A stretch of 7,278 nt of DNA from Verrucomicrobiota bacterium. GTDB taxonomy: Bacteria; Verrucomicrobiota; Verrucomicrobiia; Chthoniobacterales; JAFAMB01. The notes below the pieces were generated by a model. It saw nothing but the letters and a program-made list of their open reading frames with translations, had not been told where the DNA came from and ran no database searches. Location: the NCBI GenBank assembly GCA_019242435.1, contig JAFAVN010000546.1, positions 1 through 7,278 on the forward strand. The letters run 5' to 3'. The translations under genes were made by a program, and so were the position numbers. Shown in pieces: positions 1 to 5,173 of this stretch (the stretch's first letter is position 1; each line of letters begins with the position of its first letter).

Positions 1-192
1 GAAGCCTTGGGCAACTAAAGCCGAGCCGATGATGGTGCCGTCCTTCGTTTCAATCAAACTGCCGTTCGCCTGAAACGGAAAAAGGATTTGCCCAACGCCC
101 CAAACTACGAGCGGATAAATGCCACTACAAATGACCGCTAGTACAACCGTGGCGATGATAGAGATCTTAATTTCAGAAACCAAAGTTTTCAT
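1..192 (-). CDS. kdpC: Potassium-transporting ATPase subunit KdpC (N-terminal 64 residues; cut by window edge)
   Basis: The protein starts MKTLVSEIKI at an ATG at 192-190 and stays open to the window edge. Residues about 10-36 form one hydrophobic membrane segment (SIIATVVLAVICSGIYPLVV). It is followed by the family hallmark FPFQANGSLIE (38-48) and then IIGSALVAQGF, which match the E. coli KdpC stretch WFPWQANGSLI...GSALIGQNF from memory. KdpC is a single-pass membrane protein, usually about 190 residues, that stabilises the KdpA-KdpB complex and affects its apparent ATP affinity; about one third is visible. The start lies 19 nt after the kdpB stop, with no strong Shine-Dalgarno site, so it is the third large cistron of the same operon. 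The C-terminal soluble domain lies outside the window and cannot be judged. Confidence 0.96.
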   Translation of the reverse strand, partial: MKTLVSEIKISIIATVVLAVICSGIYPLVVWGVGQILFPFQANGSLIETKDGTIIGSALVAQGF

Positions 193-211
193 AGTACGGA
201 AAGGTTCCAAG

Positions 212-2230
212 TTAAGCCAGGTGCAAGGCAGTGATAATCAGATCGATCAGCTTGATGCCAATGAAGGGAAGTATGATACCTCCTAAACCATAAATTAGCA
301 GGTTACGCTGCAAGATTTTGGCAGCTCCCAGAGGACGGAACTTCACCCCTTTCAATGCCAATGGAATCAAGGCAATGATTATGACCGCGTTGAAGATAAC
401 AGCGCTCAAGATGGCACTCGAATTCGTTTTTAATCCCATGATGTTCAACGGCGCAATCTGTGGAAACTTGTCCATCAACATCGCTGGAATAATGGCAAAG
501 TATTTGGCTACATCATTGGCTATGCTGAACGTCGTCAACGCACCACGTGTAATCAGCAACTGTTTACCGATCTCAACAATTTCAATTAGCTTCGTCGGGT
601 TTGAATCAAGATCGACCATATTACCTGCTTCCTTGGCCGCCTGAGTACCGGTATTCATGGCGACCCCGACATCGGCTTGAGCCAGGGCGGGCGCGTCATT
701 GGTCCCGTCTCCAGTCATTGCCACCAGGTGACCTTCTGATTGCTCCTGACGGATTCGAGCCAGCTTGTCTTCCGGCTTTGCCTCGAACAGAAAATCGTCT
801 ACCCCGGCTTCTTTAGCGATCGCCGCCGCGGTAAGACGGTTATCACCGGTAATCATGATCGTCTTGATGCCCATCGCGCGGAACCGCTCGAACCGATCGG
901 CCAAACCACCCTTGACCACATCTTTCAATCGAATAGCCCCGAGCACTTCCTCATTTTTTGCAACTACCAAGGGAGTCGCGCCCTCGCTCGAGACAGTTAT
1001 CACATCCTTCTCGACTGCTTCCGGCAACTTCCCACCTACAAACTTTCGAATCGCATCGGCTGCCCCTTTGCGATAAGAAGCGCCATCCAGGTCGACACCG
1101 CTCATCCGGGTTTGAGCCGTGAAGGAGATAAATTCGGCGTGGCCCAACTCAAGTATCTCGCGGCCGCGGATACCAGCGGTTTTGGCCAAAACCACGATAC
1201 TCCTGCCTTCCGGTGTCTCATCTGCCAGGGAGGCAAGTTGAGCGGCATCAGCCAAAGTTTGATGATCGACGTTAGGAGCCGGCAGGAACTCTGTGGCCTG
1301 ACGATTTCCTAAGGTAATTGTACCGGTCTTGTCCAGAAGGAGAACATCTACGTCTCCGGATGCTTCTACGGACCGGCCGCTCATTGCGAGGACGTTCTTC
1401 TGCACCAACCGGTCGATCCCGGCGATACCAATTGCGCTCAACAAACCTCCAATTGTGGTCGGGATAAGACAAACCAATAACGCAACTAACACCGGGATAG
1501 AAAAATCGACCCCTGAATAGACCCCGTAGGCTTTCATCGACATCATAGCGATCACGAAAATCAAAGTCAGAGCTGATAATAGAATCGTGAGCGCAATTTC
1601 GTTCGGCGTCTTCTGGCGTTGTGCGCCTTCCACTAGACCGATCATGCGATCTAAAAAGGTCTCACCCGGGTTTGAGGTAATCCTGATTTTTAAAACATCG
1701 GAGAGAACTTTGGTACCACCGGTAACTGCACTCCGGTCGCCACCGGCTTCTCGGATGACTGGCGCCGACTCACCAGTAATGGCGGATTCATCCACAGTAG
1801 CGGCCCCATCGACCACATCACCGTCACCGGGAATGATCTCGCCGGCCGTTACCAGGACCAAGTCCCCCTTTCTGAGGCGTTCCGCTGGAACCTCTTCAGT
1901 CTTATCGCCTCCGTTCACCAACCGGTTAGCAAACGTCTGAGTTCGAGTAGCTCGCAAAGCCCTGGCCTGAGCCTTACCTCGACCTTCCGCCATTGCTTCA
2001 GCAAAGTTAGCAAAGAGCACGGTGAACCAAAGCCAGAGCGCAATTTGAATTAGAAAACCGAGATTACCGCGGCCTTCGAACAGGATAAGTGTCGTAATCA
2101 CCGCGCCAACCTCGGTAACGAACATGACCGGGTTCTTGGCCAGTGTGATCGGGTTTAACTTTTTAAATGATTCAATGATCGCCGGTCCGACAATCGCGGG
2201 ATCAAAAATGGAATGTTTCTTCGCAGCCAT
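212..2230 (-). CDS. kdpB: Potassium-transporting P-type ATPase, catalytic subunit KdpB
   Basis: KdpB is the ATP-hydrolysing subunit of the Kdp K+ pump in the cytoplasmic membrane. With the start at 2230 it has 672 residues, close to the usual 680. Visible signatures are: TGES at 152-155 (actuator loop; its Ser matches the regulatory Ser162 of E. coli), IPTTIGG at 256-262 in TM4, DKTGT at 300-304 with the phosphorylated Asp300, DETPEGRS at about 337-344, KGAADAIRK from 388 (nucleotide binding), MITGDN at 459-464, GDGTNDAP at 507-514, and NDVAKYF with Asp573 and Lys576 in TM5 (E. coli Asp583 and Lys586). Seven membrane segments fit at about 33-51, 57-77, 210-233, 244-270, 567-585, 603-627 and 645-668. 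A GTG at 2269 would add 13 residues (MTSRGSSHQENFL). I prefer the ATG at 2230 because MAAKKHSIFDPAIV is where family homology begins and the extra codons fall across a perfect hairpin. No catalytic residue is missing. Confidence 0.97.
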   Translation of the reverse strand: MAAKKHSIFDPAIVGPAIIESFKKLNPITLAKNPVMFVTEVGAVITTLILFEGRGNLGFLIQIALWLWFTVLFANFAEAMAEGRGKAQARALRATRTQTFANRLVNGGDKTEEVPAERLRKGDLVLVTAGEIIPGDGDVVDGAATVDESAITGESAPVIREAGGDRSAVTGGTKVLSDVLKIRITSNPGETFLDRMIGLVEGAQRQKTPNEIALTILLSALTLIFVIAMMSMKAYGVYSGVDFSIPVLVALLVCLIPTTIGGLLSAIGIAGIDRLVQKNVLAMSGRSVEASGDVDVLLLDKTGTITLGNRQATEFLPAPNVDHQTLADAAQLASLADETPEGRSIVVLAKTAGIRGREILELGHAEFISFTAQTRMSGVDLDGASYRKGAADAIRKFVGGKLPEAVEKDVITVSSEGATPLVVAKNEEVLGAIRLKDVVKGGLADRFERFRAMGIKTIMITGDNRLTAAAIAKEAGVDDFLFEAKPEDKLARIRQEQSEGHLVAMTGDGTNDAPALAQADVGVAMNTGTQAAKEAGNMVDLDSNPTKLIEIVEIGKQLLITRGALTTFSIANDVAKYFAIIPAMLMDKFPQIAPLNIMGLKTNSSAILSAVIFNAVIIIALIPLALKGVKFRPLGAAKILQRNLLIYGLGGIILPFIGIKLIDLIITALHLA

Positions 2231-2249
2231 AAGGAAATTTTCTTGATGG

Positions 2250-2267
2250 GACGAGCCCCTGCTCGTC
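2250..2267 (-). other. Intercistronic hairpin between kdpA and kdpB
   Basis: On the transcribed strand GACGAGC, loop AGGG, GCTCGTC form a perfect 7-bp stem. It lies 16 nt after the kdpA stop and 19 nt before the preferred kdpB ATG. No T-run follows, so it is not an intrinsic terminator. Possible roles are mRNA processing or stability, or tuning kdpB translation; this is inference. If translation began at the alternative GTG at 2269, this structure would be inside the coding sequence and next to the start codon. Confidence 0.5.
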
Positions 2268-2283
2268 ACCTGCTGGTTTTAGT

Positions 2284-4101
2284 TCAGAACAGCTTCCCTC
2301 CGTACATCAAGTAATGCTCCAGAATCGGCCCTAACGACAAGGCCGGGAAAAAGGTAAGAGCTCCTACCAACAGTATAGTGCCGATCAATAGAACAATGAA
2401 CAGTGGTCCACTAACCGGGAATGTGCCCGCGCCAGTAGCAACGAGTTTCTTCCGCGCCAATGAACCGGCTAGGGCCATAACCGGTATTATCATCCCGAAT
2501 CGGCCAATCAGCATGGCGAACCCCAAGGTGATGTCGTAGTGCGGATCACCGTTAGTCGGCGCTGCGGTGAGTCCGGCAAATGCGCTTCCGTTATTTCCGG
2601 TGCAGGACGTGTAAGCGTATAGGATCTCACTCAGTCCGTGAGGTCCACTGTTATTTATGCCGGCTTTACCCCAATCGGTTACACATGCCCAACCCGAGAA
2701 ACCAAGAATGGAGAACGCCATCAGCAAGACGCCGAAAGCCGCCATCTTCACATCATAGGACTCGATTTTCTTGCCAAGATACTCGGGAGTGCGTCCCACC
2801 ATGAGTCCGGCTATAAAGACCGCCAGAATTACAAAAAGGATCATCCCGTATAACCCGGCTCCTACGCCGCCAAAGATAATTTCTCCGAGCTGAATGTTCA
2901 ACATCGGGATCAGACCGCCTATGGGCGTGTAGGAATCGTGCATTGAGTTAACCGCACCGCAAGACGCATCCGTGGTGATCGTGGCGAACAGAGCCGAATT
3001 GAAGATGCCGAATCGGACTTCCTTTCCTTCCATATTACCGCCGGCGGGATTCACCCCCAAACTGGTAATGTTCGGGTTACCCGCGACCTCTGCGTGCCAG
3101 CAGATCAACACCCCAGTCACAAAGACCAACGCCATGGCGCTCCATACAGCCCACCCATGTTTTTGGTTCTTAACCATTCGCCCCAGGTAGTAAGTTAGCG
3201 CGCTCGGAATCGCGAAGATCGAAAGCATCTGAATGAAATTCGATAACGGCGTCGGGTTTTCGAATGGATGCGCCGCGTTGGCATTGACAAAGCCGCCCCC
3301 GTTAGTTCCCAACATCTTAATGGCCATCTGCGACGCCATCGGACCTTCGGTGATTGTCTGCGAATCGACGGTTTGCTCCTGCGTCACCGGGTTACCCTTT
3401 GCATCATTTACCGGGTTGCCATTTGCGTCTTTCTTGGGCACTTGAACCTTCTGAGCCTCAACTACCTTGGCAGTCTGGTATGATCTGAAGTTCTGGGGAA
3501 TACCTTGCCAGACCAGGAACAGCGCATACAGAATGCAGATCGGCAGCAACAGGTAGTAATGCACACGGACCAGGTCCACCCAGAAATTGCCCACCGTCTT
3601 AGTCGTGTGGCGAGCAATCCCTCGAACGACTGCGGCCGCTACCGCGATACCGGCCGCAGCCGACATGAAATTGTGCAAGGCCAGGCCGACCATCTGGGAA
3701 AAATAGGTCATGGTTGATTCCCCGGAATAGCTCTGCCAGTTCGTATTAGTAGAAAAACTGACCGCCGTGTTAAATGCCAGGTGATCCGCTACCGCCTGAA
3801 ATGTCTTCGGGTCTTGATTCAACGGCAGAAAGCCCTGCAGCCGGAGAATAAGATAAGTAAACAGCACCGTAACTATAGTAAACACCAGGATCGAAATCGT
3901 GTATTGCAGCCACGACTGTTCCTTTTCCGGATCAATACCCAGAATCCGGTATGTCAGTTTCTCGACCGGCTTAATTGCCGGATCCAGGAATGTTTTACTT
4001 TTGACATCCAATACACGTACTAGATGTATACCAAGAGGTTTAGTGATAAGTAACAGGACGATCAGAAAGATCGCTAACCCCAGCCAGCCTTGCATGTTCA
4101 T
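2284..4101 (-). CDS. kdpA: Potassium-transporting ATPase, K+-channel subunit KdpA
   Basis: KdpA is the multi-pass membrane subunit, related to the SKT/Trk K+ transporters, that selects K+ and passes it to KdpB. The ORF encodes 605 residues from ATG 4101; the second Met at codon 3 (4095) is also possible. The four pore-loop filters are visible: NTNWQSY at 119-125 (Gln123 corresponds to E. coli Gln116, which is needed for high affinity), GTNGGGF at 265-271, TTDASCGAVN at 376-385, and TSCTGNNGSAF at 498-508. GRTPEYLGKKIE at 436-447 is another strong family signature. About ten membrane helices fit the profile, starting with 5-30. The protein is about 50 residues longer than E. coli KdpA (557). 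Most of the extra length is a polar insert at about 210-250 just before filter 2, carrying a tandem DAxGNPV repeat. The gene lies 46 nt downstream of kdpF and 53 nt upstream of the preferred kdpB start. Only a weak purine-rich site (AAAAAAGAAA) precedes its ATG. Confidence 0.97.
   Translation of the reverse strand: MNMQGWLGLAIFLIVLLLITKPLGIHLVRVLDVKSKTFLDPAIKPVEKLTYRILGIDPEKEQSWLQYTISILVFTIVTVLFTYLILRLQGFLPLNQDPKTFQAVADHLAFNTAVSFSTNTNWQSYSGESTMTYFSQMVGLALHNFMSAAAGIAVAAAVVRGIARHTTKTVGNFWVDLVRVHYYLLLPICILYALFLVWQGIPQNFRSYQTAKVVEAQKVQVPKKDANGNPVNDAKGNPVTQEQTVDSQTITEGPMASQMAIKMLGTNGGGFVNANAAHPFENPTPLSNFIQMLSIFAIPSALTYYLGRMVKNQKHGWAVWSAMALVFVTGVLICWHAEVAGNPNITSLGVNPAGGNMEGKEVRFGIFNSALFATITTDASCGAVNSMHDSYTPIGGLIPMLNIQLGEIIFGGVGAGLYGMILFVILAVFIAGLMVGRTPEYLGKKIESYDVKMAAFGVLLMAFSILGFSGWACVTDWGKAGINNSGPHGLSEILYAYTSCTGNNGSAFAGLTAAPTNGDPHYDITLGFAMLIGRFGMIIPVMALAGSLARKKLVATGAGTFPVSGPLFIVLLIGTILLVGALTFFPALSLGPILEHYLMYGGKLF
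3385..3432 (-). repeat. In-frame tandem 24-bp repeat inside kdpA
   Basis: Two adjacent 24-bp units, 3385-3408 and 3409-3432, agree at 19 of 24 positions. They are in frame with kdpA and encode NDAKGNPV and KDANGNPV. They lie in the hydrophilic loop insert before selectivity filter 2, so unit gain or loss would change only loop length. Confidence 0.7.
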
Positions 4102-4127
4102 TTTCTTTTTTGGTTGACGACGCTCTA

Positions 4128-4146
4128 GTCCCGAAAGCCTTCGGGG
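4128..4146 (-). other. Intercistronic hairpin between kdpF and kdpA
   Basis: Directly after the kdpF stop, the transcribed strand has a CCCGAA...TTCGGG stem of at least 6 bp around a short GC loop. The kdpA start follows about 27 nt later. There is no downstream T-tract, so I do not call a terminator. It may slow exonucleases or separate translation of kdpF from kdpA; the role is inferred. Coordinates are good to about 1-2 nt. Confidence 0.4.
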
Positions 4147-4147
4147 G

Positions 4148-4246
4148 TCAGAATTTTTCCGGTCTAATCATGCTGAATATCAGGTAGATAATCAGTCCTA
4201 TCGAAACGATGCCGACGACGATGTTTTCCATAGCAAGGATGTGCAT
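4148..4246 (-). CDS. kdpF: Potassium-transporting ATPase small subunit KdpF
   Basis: This is a 32-residue single-span membrane peptide that begins MHILAMENIVVGIVSIG and ends with the family-typical tail MIRPEKF. KdpF peptides are about 25-30 residues, with one helix of the type GxxxxxxLxxYLxxxxxRPExF, and they stabilise the KdpABC complex in the membrane. The position just ahead of kdpA is the standard one. The ATG at 4246 follows the stop of the preceding small ORF by 4 nt (TGA-GTAA-ATG), which suggests coupled translation. The internal ATG at 4231 would give a 27-residue form starting MENIVVG, closer to typical KdpF N-termini, so the start is uncertain. The identity comes from size, the tail motif and position. 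Confidence 0.87.
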   Translation of the reverse strand: MHILAMENIVVGIVSIGLIIYLIFSMIRPEKF

Positions 4247-4250
4247 TTAC

Positions 4251-4334
4251 TCAGACGTTCTTACAACCCCAGGCGAACAGACCTAGCACGACGAACGAAA
4301 GAATGGTTAGACCAATGTATAACAGATCAGACAT
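4251..4334 (-). CDS. 27-residue single-span membrane peptide preceding kdpF (unnamed)
   Basis: An ATG at 4334 opens 27 codons ending in TGA at 4251. The product starts MSDLLYIGLTILSFVV and ends LGLFAWGCKNV. It has one hydrophobic helix (about 4-23), then a Trp and a Cys-Lys tail at the membrane boundary. It is the first ORF after the 155-nt control region, and its stop is only 4 nt before the longer kdpF start, so it should be the first cistron of the kdp transcript. From memory, similar short membrane ORFs ending in a Trp/Cys plus charged tail sit ahead of kdpF in other bacteria, but I know no assigned function. It could be an extra Kdp-associated peptide or a leader whose translation governs kdpF. 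There is no clear Shine-Dalgarno site, and the ORF is short enough that chance cannot be fully ruled out. Confidence 0.6.
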   Translation of the reverse strand: MSDLLYIGLTILSFVVLGLFAWGCKNV

Positions 4335-4489
4335 AGTCAGATTGTAGTTAGATTAAATTTGGGAGCTACCGGCGTCCCTGGACGCACAAATGCAGTGGGT
4401 TCTGATGCATCGCGTCACCAGGAGGAGGCATACTGCCCTCGGTCATTTGGCTGATTTTCAAGGCGCGAATGGCTAGGTGAACCAGTCTC
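4335..4489 (-). promoter_or_regulatory. 155-nt kdp control region with several short dyads
   Basis: This is the largest convincing non-coding gap, between the stop of the receiver-TPR gene and the first small kdp ORF. Short inverted repeats are seen at 4427-4437 (GGCATACTGCC, centred near -79 of the predicted sigma-54 start), 4404-4411 (GATGCATC, near -54) and 4372-4385 (GCGTCC-CT-GGACGC, overlapping the -24 element). The first two are at distances suited to activator binding. The last could be an operator or an RNA hairpin. I see no ydaO-type c-di-AMP riboswitch and no stem followed by a T-run. The AT-rich 4341-4360 stretch directly precedes the small ORF. Confidence 0.45.
4364..4379 (-). 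promoter_or_regulatory. Candidate sigma-54 (-24/-12) promoter for the kdp structural genes
   Basis: On the minus strand the sequence AGGGACGCCGGTAGCT has GG (4378-4377) and GC (4366-4365) at exactly the 10-nt separation that sigma-54 needs. Against TGGCACG-N4-TTGCW it matches 9 of 12 positions, missing the first T, the C after GG, and one T of the TTGC box. The predicted transcription start is near 4353, giving a leader of about 19 nt before the small membrane ORF at 4334. A GG-N10-GC pair alone is expected about by chance in a region this size. The case rests on the extra matches, the position, and the NtrC-family regulator upstream. Confidence 0.35.
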
Positions 4490-5173
4490 CTAAAGTGACC
4501 CTGCAGGCCGCTGAAGCTCGATTGCATGCAGCGACTGAAAAATCCGGCGAAGTCCCAACTTTGCCGAAGCATTTTGATCATCCAATTTGATAGCTGCTTC
4601 ATATAGTTTACGGGCTCGCTCGACATCACCAGATTTCTCCGCTAACTCAGCAGCAACGCTAAATGACTCGGCCGGATCGGCGTTGAGCTCGACCGCGCGC
4701 AGCACATGCGCCTTGGCCGCGTTGAGGTCCCCGGATTGGATCAGCCGGCGAGCCTCCGCAACCGAGTGATCAAATTGATTAAGCATATCATCGCTAGGTG
4801 CTGCGGGTTCGGAGTTCCGGAGCATGACCTCATTCGCGACGCGCCGCAGGTCGTCGGGTCGCAGGGGTTTTTGCAAAAAGTCACTGGCTCCTAACTGAAT
4901 CGCCCGAACGGCGTTAGGCACGTCACTATAGGCGGTGACGATAATCGCCGGGGTCCGGATCTTTTGAGCCCGCATAGCTGCCAATAGGTCCAGCCCGCTC
5001 ATGCCAGGCATACGCATATCGAGAATCGCCAGATCGAACTTGCCCAGCTTGAGCCTCTTGAGCGCCTCGGTCCCGCTAGCGGTCTCGATAACCTGGTGGC
5101 CTTCTACTTCCAAAGTAATCCGATAATTCAGCCGGACGTTGGGTTCGTCATCAACAATTAAAATTCGTTTCAT
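4490..5173 (-). CDS. Response regulator: receiver domain plus TPR-like C-terminal half, no DNA-binding domain
   Basis: The 227-residue protein starts MKRILIVDDEPNVR. Residues 1-115 form a CheY-like receiver with Asp8/Asp9 (acidic pocket), the phospho-acceptor Asp52 in LDMRMPG, Thr80 in IIVTAYSD and Lys102 in FLQKP, so all switch residues are present. After a linker (about 118-130), residues 136-212 give two helix-turn-helix units of TPR type: ARRLIQSGDLNAAKAHVLRAV, then a second with AELAEKSGDVERARKLYEAAI. There is no winged helix, as KdpE would have, and no AAA+ or Fis domain. Its ATG overlaps the kinase stop (ATGA), so the two are translationally coupled and the kinase is the likely phosphodonor. 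The output is probably a protein-protein contact, perhaps with the sigma-54 regulator or the kinase, or it may act as a phosphate sink; the partner is unknown. It is not KdpE. Confidence 0.9.
   Translation of the reverse strand: MKRILIVDDEPNVRLNYRITLEVEGHQVIETASGTEALKRLKLGKFDLAILDMRMPGMSGLDLLAAMRAQKIRTPAIIVTAYSDVPNAVRAIQLGASDFLQKPLRPDDLRRVANEVMLRNSEPAAPSDDMLNQFDHSVAEARRLIQSGDLNAAKAHVLRAVELNADPAESFSVAAELAEKSGDVERARKLYEAAIKLDDQNASAKLGLRRIFQSLHAIELQRPAGSL

Noticed and set aside
740..1312. 190-codon plus-strand ORF antisense to kdpB
   Set aside because: It lies wholly within kdpB, which has intact catalytic motifs. The product has no recognisable domain, so it is a shadow frame.
2231..2269. N-terminal extension of KdpB from the GTG at 2269
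   Set aside because: The extra 13 residues precede the point where family similarity begins, the GTG has no well-spaced ribosome site, and the DNA forms a perfect hairpin.
4341..4346. TACAAT on the minus strand as a sigma-70 -10 box for the kdp transcript
   Set aside because: The hexamer is good, but no TTGACA-like -35 lies 16-18 nt upstream (TAGCTC is found), and its start would fall at the ATG itself. A leaderless sigma-70 start is possible but weaker than the -24/-12 candidate.
4425..4440. Stem after the receiver-TPR gene as an intrinsic terminator
   Set aside because: The stem is short with a bulge and no T-tract follows on the minus strand, so readthrough from the regulatory genes into kdp remains possible.
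4335..4489. ydaO/c-di-AMP or other riboswitch in the kdp leader
   Set aside because: The gap is only 155 nt, the predicted leader is about 19 nt, and I cannot find the conserved ydaO sequence blocks or a terminator stem.
4366..4629. 87-codon minus-strand ORF overlapping the end of the receiver-TPR gene
   Set aside because: Most of it is an alternate frame of the TPR-encoding DNA. The remainder shows no domain or conserved-looking composition.
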